IMG/VR virus record: IMGVR_UViG_3300013120_000738
Location: 124,001-188,000 of that record
DNA length: 64,000 nucleotides
Reading direction: 5' to 3' (one strand)
Source of the DNA: a virus
A program made the position numbers and the translations under genes. The notes beneath the pieces were generated by a model. It ran no database searches, had not been told where the DNA came from, and saw only the letters and a list, made by a program, of their open reading frames with translations. This document shows positions 1 through 9,105 of this stretch, piece after piece (positions within the stretch are counted from its first letter, which is position 1; the number at the start of each line of letters is the position of its first letter).

Positions 1-1211
1 AATTTATATGCGGTTTGTAGTCTTTTAGCTAGTTCGTTGAATGGTCCTATTTCATGCTTTCGTAGAACTTCTGATGGTTTTACATCTCCAAATCTCTTTT
101 GGGCTGCTTGCCATGCTTTAACATCTCTAGCTATACTCTCTGGTGTCATACCAGCTTCTTTGAGCTTTTGACCGAATTGTTCACGGACCCTATCTGAGAG
201 CACAGTAATTGCTAATTTAGCTATTCTTTCATTCTTAGCTGATTCAGTGTATTTTCCAAGTTTTTGTGCAGCGTATTTTGGATTGCTGACAAGTGTTCTA
301 AGATTTCTACCAAGTCCTTTTAGGCGATCTCCTGCACCAGATAAACGACTTCTCGCACCACCCCACAAATTCCTAAGTTTATCTCTCAATCCTGCTTCGT
401 TGATTATGATAGGTGTTCCTACCCTAGTAAACATAGATTCAACTATCAGTGGCAACTTTGTCTGAATAGTTGGATGGTCTAATAATATATCAGCTATAAA
501 TGCTGCAGCCTCTTCTGCGTATTCCGGATCACCTGTTGATCGCTTGCGTGGTGTTGGAGGATTTCTTAATCTATCTAAGACATCCCCAAGATCTGTTTCA
601 CCACGGACTCGGTCTCTTACATCTCTAGCTCTGCCACTCTCGCGACCTTCACGACCTCTTTCCAGTTCTCCTCTCAGTTCTCCGGTGAGGTTATCAAGAA
701 AGCTACTTACTAAGCCAGGTTTCTTTTCTTGTTGTTCGCCCTCGTCACCTAGATCTCCACTTACAGCATCTGGTTTTGTTACTTGCCCTCTAATATTATC
801 GAGCAATTCTTGCCGCTGTTCTGCGCCTATCGCAAATGTGTCGAATAATTCGTTCCACCATTTGGTATTATCAAATAGATTTACATCACTACTCTTTGCA
901 GCATCAAGTAGTTGTTCTACCTTCTCTGTCCCACCTCGTCCAGGAGCTACGAATTGCAATAATGAATCAAGATTACTACTCATCCCTGGTGTGAGCGATG
1001 CATTCAGTCTAGCAAGACCAGCTTTGAATAAGGAAAGGATAGCACTTTTATCGGCTTCGGATAGAACATGATCTACTGATTCGATAAATAAATTAGGAAG
1101 CGAATGCTGTACACCAGCAGATTCATTAATAGTTATATCGCGTCCAGCTAAGTAACGTAGTTGATTACTTAGAAGACAACAATTGGTATCGGTTATCGTA
1201 GATAATCTCAT
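1..1211 (-). CDS. Unknown protein, 3' end beyond the window
   Basis: An uninterrupted minus-strand frame runs from an ATG at 1211 to the left edge, about 403 codons, so the C-terminus is missing. No family is recognised. The middle third (about residues 140-210) is rich in Asp, Glu, Arg and Gly and looks flexible; the last third is basic and helical. There is only a 22 nt gap to the divergent gene at 1234. A structural or virion-internal protein is possible but unproven. Confidence 0.75.
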   Translation of the reverse strand, partial: MRLSTITDTNCCLLSNQLRYLAGRDITINESAGVQHSLPNLFIESVDHVLSEADKSAILSLFKAGLARLNASLTPGMSSNLDSLLQFVAPGRGGTEKVEQLLDAAKSSDVNLFDNTKWWNELFDTFAIGAEQRQELLDNIRGQVTKPDAVSGDLGDEGEQQEKKPGLVSSFLDNLTGELRGELERGREGRESGRARDVRDRVRGETDLGDVLDRLRNPPTPRKRSTGDPEYAEEAAAFIADILLDHPTIQTKLPLIVESMFTRVGTPIIINEAGLRDKLRNLWGGARSRLSGAGDRLKGLGRNLRTLVSNPKYAAQKLGKYTESAKNERIAKLAITVLSDRVREQFGQKLKEAGMTPESIARDVKAWQAAQKRFGDVKPSEVLRKHEIGPFNELAKRLQTAYK

Positions 1212-1233
1212 ATTCTATTTTTGAGGTAAAACA

Positions 1234-1623
1234 ATGAAGATGCCAATAATTGTAGTGTCATATGGGAATTTCGCCGACACCAAAAAACTATTCTCATATG
1301 AAGAATTTGGTGTGACAAACATGCCTGTGTTCACCAGACCAGTAATAGCTGCTCTCTTTGTAAGTTCTGCAAAAGTGGCGATGGGAGAAATCTTACAAGA
1401 TAAACCAAGATTGATGACACAATTGTGTTCGGAGGCTTCGTTTGCTATTGATATGTTTGAGACAATTGGTTCATTTCATCCTGAAATGAGGATTCAGCTA
1501 AATCCTAGACCACTAACTGAAGAAGCCTTACTAAAATTTCATAGTAGTGGTGAAGACGAAGATCCGGTCGCATATACTATAGAAGAAGCAATAGAAGCTG
1601 TTCAAGAATCAAATGGTCTATAA
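1234..1623 (+). CDS. Unknown 129 aa protein
   Basis: Starts at an ATG eight bases after a GAGGT ribosome site. It is a soluble, acidic protein with an aliphatic N-terminal strand, a central helical part and a Glu-rich tail ending in EEAIEAVQESNGL. No family is recognised. It lies head-to-head with the partial gene on its left and tail-to-tail with the sialidase-like gene on its right. Confidence 0.65.
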   Translation: MKMPIIVVSYGNFADTKKLFSYEEFGVTNMPVFTRPVIAALFVSSAKVAMGEILQDKPRLMTQLCSEASFAIDMFETIGSFHPEMRIQLNPRPLTEEALLKFHSSGEDEDPVAYTIEEAIEAVQESNGL

Positions 1624-1644
1624 TCTTCGCTACACTCGTAATAT

Positions 1645-2778
1645 TCAGGAGTCACCTTTGTATTTATACCGATAGGTTGATCTTCCTCCACTTCTATCGG
1701 TATCTCCTCCTCTACTACTTCCAAGTGCTTCTTTTGTTTCTCTAATTGCTCTTTTGTATCTTTTGTGGCTCCAGGCATAGTATTCTATCTCTTTACTGTG
1801 GTTGGTAAATGAGAAATATAGATATTGATCATCGCTGGCAAGTGATGGATAAGATCCATAGGTTTCACCAATGATCTTAATTCTAGTAGGTCTTGGTGTT
1901 GTAGATTGCCATCTTATGCTTCCAATAGTTAATTTTGTTCTTCTAGGAGATCTAGAATCGTTCCAAACAGCTATCTCTTCTCCTTGCCAGTTAATAACGT
2001 GAATAGAGTTGTTCACGTTATAAAAACCACTATCTCCAAGATGTTCCCAATTTTTAGCTACATTATCTAGTGTGCTATAGCCATGTGATTCACTATGTTC
2101 TTCACATGTCCCATAATATTGTGAATAATATTTTCTATTTCCGAAGTTTCTACAGAGTGCATTGACCATAAATTCGATTTCGCACTCTGGATCTACTGCG
2201 TGTGGTTTTACCCAGATAGTAGGCTGAATAACACCTTCTCCGAATCTTGTATATTCCTCATATTCACCATCTTGGCCAGCAAATAAAACGCAACATCTAT
2301 CAACTTCATCATATAACGGTATATAGGTTACATCACCGATCGAGATTGGTCTACAACGAGCTAATAAATGTTGATCAGGATCCGCAAGTTGCTTTGGTTC
2401 TCCAATAAGTTGTATTCCTCTCTCATACGTTATTTCCTGTATCCACAAACTACAGGTTTTCCATCGATCACCGAGAGATCGTTGTTGTTGGCGGTAGGTA
2501 GTATTAGTAATGTCTCCAAACATAGAATAGAGGAGCCAGTACCGATTACCTTCTTTCCACAATATAGGATTGCCAGTACCATTGTCAAGTTTAATGGACT
2601 TGCTAGGTCGTCTTCCAACATGTGCGATGCGTACGCTTTGGTCTTCTTGACATTCACCAGTTCCAGAATACCATGTTATCAAGGCTTGGCCTGGTTTGAA
2701 CGGACATACGCATGAGCAATGATTGAAATTATCGGCTTTTAGACGATATGTTCTTTCGATAGCTCTACGACTAAACAC
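1645..2778 (-). CDS. Sialidase-like (BNR-type) beta-propeller protein
   Basis: The protein of about 377 aa shows the spaced aromatic strands of BNR/exo-alpha-sialidase propellers: GNPILWKEGNRYWLLYSMFGD near the N-terminus, a central PTIWVKPH segment, and IAVWNDSRSPRRTKLTIGS near the C-terminus. A frame extends to a TTG at 2790, but GGAG sits six bases before the GTG at 2778, so GTG is the preferred start. No signal peptide is seen. The tail is Ser, Gly and Arg rich. It could trim or bind sialylated or similar glycans on host or virion; catalytic residues were not individually confirmed. Confidence 0.55.
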   Translation of the reverse strand: MFSRRAIERTYRLKADNFNHCSCVCPFKPGQALITWYSGTGECQEDQSVRIAHVGRRPSKSIKLDNGTGNPILWKEGNRYWLLYSMFGDITNTTYRQQQRSLGDRWKTCSLWIQEITYERGIQLIGEPKQLADPDQHLLARCRPISIGDVTYIPLYDEVDRCCVLFAGQDGEYEEYTRFGEGVIQPTIWVKPHAVDPECEIEFMVNALCRNFGNRKYYSQYYGTCEEHSESHGYSTLDNVAKNWEHLGDSGFYNVNNSIHVINWQGEEIAVWNDSRSPRRTKLTIGSIRWQSTTPRPTRIKIIGETYGSYPSLASDDQYLYFSFTNHSKEIEYYAWSHKRYKRAIRETKEALGSSRGGDTDRSGGRSTYRYKYKGDS

Positions 2779-2789
2779 AGAAATCTCCA

Positions 2790-3176
2790 ATGGATAATAA
2801 AATTATTAGTAATTGGATACGGCAAGCTCGGTATAGAGCAAAACGCGCTAATATCTACAGCGAGCTTGAAATTGAAGATGTTCAAATAATAGTTGAACAT
2901 TTTTCGAGCCGCTGTGCTTATTGTGGGGTAAAAGCTGAAACACTAGATCATCCTTTTCCATTAAAATCAAGTGCTCCCAATGTTCCAGCTAATGTGTTAC
3001 CATCCTGCAAGAAATGTAAACAAGCAAAGAAGAATAACGACATAGTTTGGTTGTTCTCGAGTGGCTTTCTCAAGAGGCCGAAGTATTTGGAATTACTAGC
3101 GTTCATGTTTGAACAGGGTGGTGGTGAGCATATTAAACAGTATGTGCGATTAGCAACAGGAATGGTTGATGACTAA
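2790..3176 (+). CDS. HNH endonuclease
   Basis: 128 aa. A CAYC zinc pair, an LDH histidine segment and an NVLPSCKKCKQAKK block in that order form a compact beta-beta-alpha metal HNH nuclease, as in phage homing or repair nucleases. The N-terminus is basic and probably binds DNA. Its start overlaps the upstream region of the divergent sialidase-like gene and no SD is visible. A truncated copy of its 3' end lies at 25385-25486 on the other strand. Confidence 0.75.
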   Translation: MDNKIISNWIRQARYRAKRANIYSELEIEDVQIIVEHFSSRCAYCGVKAETLDHPFPLKSSAPNVPANVLPSCKKCKQAKKNNDIVWLFSSGFLKRPKYLELLAFMFEQGGGEHIKQYVRLATGMVDD

Positions 3177-3426
3177 GTCACCTTATCCAGGATACCATCC
3201 AAATAATACTAGTGTTACCCATTTAGGTAATATGGCACGCAATTGTTTGGTTATAGAGTTATTATCTCTTTCCGATGAACTAGACCAAACCGAATTAGCA
3301 CTTGTTCAGGAGGCTGTAGAACTTTCTATTGATAAGTTGAAGTCTAGAATACCTTCACTAGAATCTATAAAAGTAGTCACCCCGGATAGATTTGACCCCC
3401 TCCTCAGAAATGGTCTTAGACTATAA
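3169..3426 (+). CDS. Unknown 85 aa protein, paralogue of 25135-25392
   Basis: ATG at 3169 follows AGGAATGG and overlaps the HNH stop. It begins MTKSPYPGYHPNN and ends TPDRFDPLLRNGLRL. A second copy of the same length, about 75 percent identical, is encoded on the minus strand at 25135-25392, so the gene is under coding constraint. Function is unknown. The middle is a predicted helix with regularly spaced Leu and Glu. Confidence 0.75.
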   Translation: MTKSPYPGYHPNNTSVTHLGNMARNCLVIELLSLSDELDQTELALVQEAVELSIDKLKSRIPSLESIKVVTPDRFDPLLRNGLRL

Positions 3427-3465
3427 ATTCGTCTAGATTACTCTCTAGGTATTTAAAAAAGCAGA

Positions 3466-3493
3466 ATTAACTTCTAATTCCTCGTCTGCCACA
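3466..3493 (+). promoter_or_regulatory. Two-box promoter-like motif
   Basis: ATTAAC, 15 nt, TGCCACA; lies upstream of the 254 aa gene at 3528. The inverted duplicate at 25068-25095 keeps both boxes and the spacing. Confidence 0.6.
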
Positions 3494-3527
3494 GTAGCGA
3501 AGAACTGTTCAACAATCAGGAGGAATC

Positions 3528-4292
3528 ATGAAAAACACTGGTGGTAGGACTAAATTCGCTGTGGATGGTAAGTACAGGATTATGGAATTGGAGGGTAGTG
3601 TGTCGAAGGAGGTCTTCAAAGTAGAAGCACCTCCGGACGAATCGTCTGTCGTAGCTGACAGAAAAGGCTGTATTGTCTTGATAGAGGAAGGGAGTAATCG
3701 CCGTATCAAAGTGCATTCTAGACGGGTATTTCCCACATCAATAGATGGATGTGCACCCGTTATAGGCTCTGGTGATAAATACCTTGCACTCTGCCCTGAT
3801 TGTGGTAAACCACATCAAGCTACAGCTGCGACAAAGGAAATTGTTTGTACTTGTGGGAGCTCCCACCCTACTAAATGGCTAGGAGACAAGCCAATGACCA
3901 GCGCAACTCAAGAGAAGAAAAAGAAAGCCAGCAAGCCCTCCGCCGAGAAAAAGGCAAAGCCAGTAAAGGAGCAGTTCACACCAGACATGGACGCTCTCAA
4001 GGCACTGCCGAATTGTGAACTCTGGCGGAAAGGCAACGTGAACTTCGACCATCCGGGAGTCGAAGTCCTGTCGTATTGCTTGCTGTTCGTCAACGAAGCC
4101 AGTAGCCGGAAGTACTGCTTCAACACTTACAACGGCACAACCGGCAAACGCGGTGAAAAGCTTCATACCGATGAATTCATCGCCGACGAGCCAGTAGCCG
4201 GGGCTAAGAAGGAAAGACCCTGGTACGCCGTCAAAGACGTCACCAAGACCAAAGCTAAGCTCGAAAAGGATGGTTACGAGCTGATCTCCTAG
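3528..4292 (+). CDS. Unknown 254 aa protein with zinc ribbon
   Basis: SD AGGAGGAATC lies just before the ATG. An N-terminal beta-rich half is followed by CPDCGK...CTCG (about residues 88-108), a Lys/Ala/Pro linker (about 128-148) and a C-terminal globular part. Base composition changes inside the gene: AT-rich like its neighbours up to about 3850, then clearly GC-richer with C/G third positions, which suggests a chimera. Only the promoter, SD and first codons of a second copy survive at about 25020-25050. It is followed directly by csrA. Confidence 0.7.
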   Translation: MKNTGGRTKFAVDGKYRIMELEGSVSKEVFKVEAPPDESSVVADRKGCIVLIEEGSNRRIKVHSRRVFPTSIDGCAPVIGSGDKYLALCPDCGKPHQATAATKEIVCTCGSSHPTKWLGDKPMTSATQEKKKKASKPSAEKKAKPVKEQFTPDMDALKALPNCELWRKGNVNFDHPGVEVLSYCLLFVNEASSRKYCFNTYNGTTGKRGEKLHTDEFIADEPVAGAKKERPWYAVKDVTKTKAKLEKDGYELIS

Positions 4293-4306
4293 GAAAGGAG
4301 CCTGTT

Positions 4307-4516
4307 ATGCTCGTTCTCTCAAGGAAGAAGAACGAATCAATCGTGATAAATGACAACATTACGATTGTAGTAGTTGAAGTGCGCGGGGACAAAGTTCGAC
4401 TGGGTGTTGAGGCACCCAAAGAAGTCCCCGTGCACCGCCGGGAAGTCTACGAAGCGATCAAAAAAAATGAACTCGACGAAAGACGAAAACGAGAAGAAGC
4501 CTCTGCAGGAGGATAG
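4307..4516 (+). CDS. csrA: CsrA/RsmA-family RNA-binding regulator
   Basis: A 69 aa protein starting [14 protein letters not shown], with [19 protein letters not shown] in the middle, is an almost canonical CsrA. The two RNA-contacting patches, L4 with neighbours and R44 in PVHRREV, are present, and the length is normal. CsrA dimers bind GGA in RNA hairpins, often over ribosome sites, to repress or stabilise mRNAs. SD AAAGGAG precedes the ATG. Being encoded by the phage, it may retune host metabolism or regulate phage leaders that carry GGA hairpins (see 42210-43452). Confidence 0.95.
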   Translation: MLVLSRKKNESIVINDNITIVVVEVRGDKVRLGVEAPKEVPVHRREVYEAIKKNELDERRKREEASAGG

Positions 4517-4769
4517 CTTAGAATATCATCTTTTCGTCCTTCGGCGGATGATCAACGAACTTCCAAATGGTATTTCATCTCTTCTCGAATCACAACTCGA
4601 TGAAGTCGTAAAAGCTATTAAAACTCGGAATCTTGCATTGTTCACATTCATTGTTGACCAATTACAAGATGTACGCCTATCAGTTCTGAATATGGAATTC
4701 GATCTCGGTGCTACCAAAAAAGAGAAGGCTGCTCTCGAAGAGCGGTTGAGAGATGAAGGACTATTATGA
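4467..4769 (+). CDS. Unknown 100 aa helical protein
   Basis: Starts inside the end of csrA in another frame (50 nt overlap); the ATG at 4467 or 4529 could be used. The sequence is helical with [23 protein letters not shown] and a Lys/Glu-rich C-terminus, probably a coiled-coil or small regulatory protein. No family is recognised. It overlaps the next gene by ATGA, so it is translationally coupled. Confidence 0.6.
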   Translation: MNSTKDENEKKPLQEDSLEYHLFVLRRMINELPNGISSLLESQLDEVVKAIKTRNLALFTFIVDQLQDVRLSVLNMEFDLGATKKEKAALEERLRDEGLL

Positions 4770-4990
4770 CATCATCACTAAAAGTCGCTGAAAGTCTGGC
4801 AGAGCTAAACAAAAAATACCCAGGACCTGCTATCTTCACTCACGAGGAAGCAGAAGTAATTGGGCGATGTTTCCAAGCTGCAATCTTTGAACACTACATG
4901 TCAAGTGAAGACAGGAATTTCCAAAGCATCGCCAGAAAACTACGAGATCATTACGGTGTAGAAATAGATGGAACGCCGAATTCTGGGTAA
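4766..4990 (+). CDS. Unknown 74 aa protein
   Basis: Start overlaps the previous stop (ATGA) and its end overlaps the aldo/keto reductase start by 23 nt. The sequence is helical and acidic with FTHEEAEVIGRCFQAAIFEHY. No family is recognised. It sits in a tight csrA operon. Confidence 0.6.
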   Translation: MTSSLKVAESLAELNKKYPGPAIFTHEEAEVIGRCFQAAIFEHYMSSEDRNFQSIARKLRDHYGVEIDGTPNSG

Positions 4991-5873
4991 GATTGGAGAC
5001 TCTGTGTCGGCCATCGGCTTTGGTGGCTCACCAATAGGATTATTTAAGACGCCACAACAAGACGTCACAAGAATCCTCAATACTCTTCTAGATAGCGGTG
5101 TCAACCTCATCGACACCGCCGCCTCCTACGAAAACTCCGAACAAGCCATCGGAAAAGCCATATCCCATCGCCGCAACGAATACTTTCTAGTCACTAAATG
5201 CGGCCCAAGACGATGGGGAGCATGGACTGACAAATATCCTAGCGAATTAGCAGACGATATTGACCGAAGCCTAGTACGGTTAAAAACTGAATATATTGAC
5301 TTACTATTACTCCATTCGTGTGATCTCGAAACACTAAAACGCTTCGAAGTTATCGAACCACTCATCAAGGCTAGAGACGCTGGTAAAGTACGTCATCTAG
5401 GATATGCTGGTGATAATGAAGCGGCTGCTTACGCAGCTCATATGCCAGATATAAGTGCTTTAGAGATCACAATAAATCTCTGCGATCACGCGAACATCAG
5501 GAATATTTTACCACTGGCCAAGAAATACAATCTAGGAGTAATCGCAAAACGACCTGTAGCTAATACGGCCTGGAAGCCACTCTATGAGCAACCACCGATA
5601 TTTCGGATATATTGTAAGGAATATAGTAGGCGGTTTGCCAGTATGAGATTAAATACCCCTATAGGGTCATGGCTAGAAACTGCCATCAGATTTACCCTAT
5701 CCCAAGATGGGGTACATACTGCTATTATTGGTACTACCAATATAGATCATGCTATATCTAATATACAAATAGCATCTAAAGGATTATTACCAGATATTAC
5801 CCTAGATAAGATATATAGAGCATTCGAAGATGCAGAATCTAAAAGTCCTGATCCATGGTTGGCGGAAACATAG
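4968..5873 (+). CDS. Aldo/keto reductase
   Basis: 301 aa, full length for the NADP-dependent AKR TIM barrel. Seen: IGFGGSPIG at the N-terminus, catalytic tetrad D49 (NLIDTAASY), Y54, K77 (LVTKCG) and H116 (LLLLHSCD), and the late cofactor-binding IIGTTNIDHAISNI. AKRs reduce sugar aldehydes or ketones; next to nucleotide-sugar epimerases it may supply or modify a deoxy-sugar, although this is inference. Such enzymes are uncommon in phages. Confidence 0.85.
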   Translation: MERRILGKIGDSVSAIGFGGSPIGLFKTPQQDVTRILNTLLDSGVNLIDTAASYENSEQAIGKAISHRRNEYFLVTKCGPRRWGAWTDKYPSELADDIDRSLVRLKTEYIDLLLLHSCDLETLKRFEVIEPLIKARDAGKVRHLGYAGDNEAAAYAAHMPDISALEITINLCDHANIRNILPLAKKYNLGVIAKRPVANTAWKPLYEQPPIFRIYCKEYSRRFASMRLNTPIGSWLETAIRFTLSQDGVHTAIIGTTNIDHAISNIQIASKGLLPDITLDKIYRAFEDAESKSPDPWLAET

Positions 5874-5999
5874 CTCCCGGCCTTTCCTTTAGCCTCCCTT
5901 GCATTCTAACCTACATATACGGCCTCCGGCCCCTCCGGCACCAAATGTCCAGAAAGACCCAAAGGAAAGCCTCCGTGTAGATATAATAGGAGGAATATT

Positions 6000-6983
6000 A
6001 TGGATTTATCACAGAAAAGAATTATAGTAACTGGTGGTCAAGGATTCCTGGGAAAACACGTATGTAGTATCCTCGAGAGACGAGGATGCAAAATCTCATC
6101 GCTCGTTAAGCAATATCATAAAGAACCCGGAGCATACGTAGTAAACGAATCGAGATTCGATCTAACGAAAGAAGAATGTATACAAGAGGTATATCATCAC
6201 GCACATCCGGAAGTAGTAATCCACCTTGCCGCAGTTGTAGGCGGTATTGGTGCTAATCGCCAGCACCCAGGTACATTCTTCTATAAGAATTTAATCATGG
6301 GTGCTATGCTTATGGAACACGCTAGACATCAAGCAGAAAAATGTGGTGTAAAAGTCGAGAAATTTGTAGCAATAGGTACTATTTGTGCATACCCAAAACA
6401 CACCCCAGTGCCATTCAAAGAAGAAGACCTCTGGAACGGGTATCCAGAAGAAACAAATGCACCATACGGACTAGCAAAGAAAATGATGTTGGTCCAGGCA
6501 CAATCATACAGACTTGAATTCGGATTTGATGCAGTTTACTTATTGCCAGTCAATCTCTACGGACCGGGTGATAATTTTAATTTAATTTCATCACATGTTA
6601 TCCCAGCACTCATCAGGAAATGTATAGAAGCTAGGGATGCTAATCAGGATTCGATAGAAGTATGGGGTACTGGAAATGCTACGAGAGAGTTTTTGTATGT
6701 AGAGGATGCTGCTAAAGCAATAATTATAGCCACTGAGGAATACGATAGTCCCGAGCCACTTAACATAGGTTCTGGTCAAGAAATTTCGATAAAAGACCTC
6801 GCAGAACTTATCAAGGAATTGACTGGCTTCAAGGGCGAATTTATATGGAATCCATCTTATCCAGATGGACAACCACGACGATGTTTAGATACAACAAGAG
6901 CTACGCAAGAACTTGGCTTCAAAGCACAAACAGATCTAAGGGAGGGCATATTAAAGACTATAGAATGGTATGAAGCTCAGTAA
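6000..6983 (+). CDS. GDP-L-fucose synthase-like epimerase/reductase (SDR)
   Basis: 327 aa. Rossmann TGGQGFLG, then [30 protein letters not shown] (Tyr-xxx-Lys), [18 protein letters not shown] and [13 protein letters not shown] match the Fcl/WcaG family that converts GDP-4-keto-6-deoxymannose to GDP-fucose. The catalytic Cys and His are kept, while the usual GSSC reads GTIC. A strong SD (AGGAGGAATATT) precedes the ATG. It is the first gene of the glycan cluster, and fucosyltransferase-like genes lie downstream. Confidence 0.85.
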   Translation: MDLSQKRIIVTGGQGFLGKHVCSILERRGCKISSLVKQYHKEPGAYVVNESRFDLTKEECIQEVYHHAHPEVVIHLAAVVGGIGANRQHPGTFFYKNLIMGAMLMEHARHQAEKCGVKVEKFVAIGTICAYPKHTPVPFKEEDLWNGYPEETNAPYGLAKKMMLVQAQSYRLEFGFDAVYLLPVNLYGPGDNFNLISSHVIPALIRKCIEARDANQDSIEVWGTGNATREFLYVEDAAKAIIIATEEYDSPEPLNIGSGQEISIKDLAELIKELTGFKGEFIWNPSYPDGQPRRCLDTTRATQELGFKAQTDLREGILKTIEWYEAQ

Positions 6984-7002
6984 AGATACTACAGAGGTCA
7001 AG

Positions 7003-7794
7003 ATGAAAAAGATTAAAGTATCTAGAGCATCCATCGAAAGAAAGACAATAAAGACTAAAAGGTCTGGAAATCCGCAACCAGTTCGAAAGACAGTAAAACC
7101 TCCTATACGACCGAAAGTATTAAGGAAAACACTGGCAATAAGGAAATCACCACCACTAAAACGTGATCCAGAAAGCATGTTACCTAATATATGTGTTAGG
7201 CCAGATTTTCCACTAGTAGTATCAGGTTACACAATTGATAGCCATATTGGTGATTATTATAAGCGTGCATCACACCGTTTATCAAATTCACTATTACGGT
7301 TCGATCTACCACATATAATCTTCCCTCTGAAGAGTACTGATGATTGGGCAAACAACTGTGCACTCAAACAAACACTGATATTATATGTCCTAGAGAATAT
7401 GAGATGCCCAGTACTCTGGATCGATATTGATGGAGAAGTATTCAATTTCCCAGATGCCTTTTTGAAACCTGATTTTGATATAGCATTAGTCAACTATGAC
7501 GGCCATTGGCTCACTGGAACAATGTTCCTATCACCGAAGACAACCGATTTTGTCAGGGAATGGAGAAAATTCACAAAGCCATCAGAGCCGGACGAAGTCT
7601 CATTACTACATCTTTATAATAATTCCGATAATGGATTAAAACTACGTATGTTGCCCAGAAAATACAATGAAATAGTGCATACGAGAACTGATGTATCAAG
7701 AATAATAGTTGGTCATTATATAAGAGCCGATGTGGCACCAAATAGAAAAGACGGGCAAGGAAATCCTCTAAAAGCAGTGCCCCTACCGAAGTAA
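7003..7794 (+). CDS. Nucleotide-sugar glycosyltransferase, GT-A type
   Basis: About 263 aa from the ATG at 7003, which has AGAGGT before it; the frame is open from 6970. A basic N-terminal 60 residues rich in Lys, Arg and Pro precedes a GT-A core with VLWIDIDGEVF (DxD metal site) and FLSPKTTDFVREW, as in putative nucleotide-diphospho-sugar transferases. The 3' end overlaps the convergent gene by 12 nt. Acceptor and donor are unknown. Confidence 0.65.
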   Translation: MKKIKVSRASIERKTIKTKRSGNPQPVRKTVKPPIRPKVLRKTLAIRKSPPLKRDPESMLPNICVRPDFPLVVSGYTIDSHIGDYYKRASHRLSNSLLRFDLPHIIFPLKSTDDWANNCALKQTLILYVLENMRCPVLWIDIDGEVFNFPDAFLKPDFDIALVNYDGHWLTGTMFLSPKTTDFVREWRKFTKPSEPDEVSLLHLYNNSDNGLKLRMLPRKYNEIVHTRTDVSRIIVGHYIRADVAPNRKDGQGNPLKAVPLPK

Positions 7795-8475
7795 TCTCTC
7801 CTGCAAGGTTAACTTCATTCTTCTATTCCAGTTTATCCCGTCATCTTTAGCACTATCCATTAGTGGTCTATCGACTTCATCTGCTCGCCGTTTTTTGTTT
7901 GCCCAATTTCTATGTTCAAAACAGGGCGACTTATCACGAAGATCAACCAGTAGGTCTAATTCTAATAAATTATAATATAATTCCTGGTCAGAATAATTAT
8001 GAACATAGCTTGTATGATAGATGACCCTGTTTAGGCGCTTAAGGCATCCCATCGTCATTATTGGGATAGTAACAGCCTCATTTCTATAATATCCATCTGC
8101 AACAAGAATTGCTGATGGGTCTTCTATAGTATCAATAATCCATCTATCCCAGTTCTTCGGCGGGTAAAAATCATCAGATGCTAATATTACCACATCTGTG
8201 TCAGGACCTTCAACCATGTCCGCTAGTCTCTGGCAAGAATGTGTAACTCCTTGGACATCACCAGTTACTACAACTTCTCCTACTCTTATTCGTAGTTTGT
8301 GCTCTTCGGTGTTTACACCCACTAATAATGTGTGATTATTTGGATTATGTGACATTTTTCGCCACCGAGTATAGGTGGCTTGCATCATTTCAGGTCTTTT
8401 TGTGGGCCATAAGAGATGTATCATTGCTCTCTTCTTGCGATATGCCTTAGATGTTTTGACTTGTATTATTCTCAC
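7783..8475 (-). CDS. GT2-like glycosyltransferase
   Basis: 230 aa with LLWPTKRPEMM near the N-terminus and VVILASDDFYPP, the Asp-Asp metal site of GT-A family 2 enzymes, in the middle. The GTG start overlaps the upstream methyltransferase stop (GTGA). It resembles the gene at 14697-15461 in organisation. Probable role: sugar addition in capsule, LPS or virion glycan. Confidence 0.65.
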   Translation of the reverse strand: MRIIQVKTSKAYRKKRAMIHLLWPTKRPEMMQATYTRWRKMSHNPNNHTLLVGVNTEEHKLRIRVGEVVVTGDVQGVTHSCQRLADMVEGPDTDVVILASDDFYPPKNWDRWIIDTIEDPSAILVADGYYRNEAVTIPIMTMGCLKRLNRVIYHTSYVHNYSDQELYYNLLELDLLVDLRDKSPCFEHRNWANKKRRADEVDRPLMDSAKDDGINWNRRMKLTLQERLLR

Positions 8476-9074
8476 AACGTTACTCTAAGATCAGCTTCTA
8501 CTTTCGCAATCCACCAATTATGATAATCGCCAGTGTGCACGGAGCGGAAGATTTCATCTACTGCTCTAGATACGCCAGCATTAGCCTCATGCCCGTAATC
8601 GTGGCCACTTAGAATTCCAATTTTAGAAATTTTTGGCCACCATGCAAATATGTCAGCACGAACAGCGTCATATGTATGTTTTGCATCTATATACACAAGA
8701 TCAAGTGAGCAATCGGGAAATTCTTCAGTAACTTCTGGAGAGTGTCTTTGTATAGCATCAAATCTCTCCCCAAATTGTTTCTTCATCCTATCTATAGGTG
8801 CGGTTGTTAATTTCCCTTGATTATTCTTGATATTCTCAAAATGGCGGTCGACGGACCATACTCTCACATTTGGAAATTCTATTAAAACTATTTCAGAGAG
8901 TTGGCAGCCACATGCCCCAACTTCCACAAAAGACCTCAACCCATGCTTACGAATTAACGAACAGATTACCGGTGCTGTCCGGCGATGCCCCCAACCTTTA
9001 ACAAATCGATCATCTGGGCCACGACGCTCATTCATTACCCGGTCTACAGCTTTTTGTCTTTTGAATTTATACAT
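8472..9074 (-). CDS. Class I SAM-dependent methyltransferase
   Basis: 200 aa from ATG at 9074, which has TTAGGTAG before it; an open frame further upstream overlaps the divergent gene and is not used. Motif I is FVEVGACGCQLSE; LDLVYIDAKHTYDAVRADI, then ILSGHDYGH and GVSRAVDE, follow the Methyltransf_24 pattern. Probably methylates a sugar. Only 31 nt separates it from the divergent start at 9106. Confidence 0.75.
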   Translation of the reverse strand: MYKFKRQKAVDRVMNERRGPDDRFVKGWGHRRTAPVICSLIRKHGLRSFVEVGACGCQLSEIVLIEFPNVRVWSVDRHFENIKNNQGKLTTAPIDRMKKQFGERFDAIQRHSPEVTEEFPDCSLDLVYIDAKHTYDAVRADIFAWWPKISKIGILSGHDYGHEANAGVSRAVDEIFRSVHTGDYHNWWIAKVEADLRVTL

Positions 9075-9105
9075 ATGGTATCTACCTAAGAGGGATAACT
9101 GTAAA

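Noticed and set aside
544-1071. 175-codon plus-strand open frame, Ser/Pro-rich
   Set aside because: Shadow of the partial minus-strand gene, which is open across the whole 1-1211 stretch.
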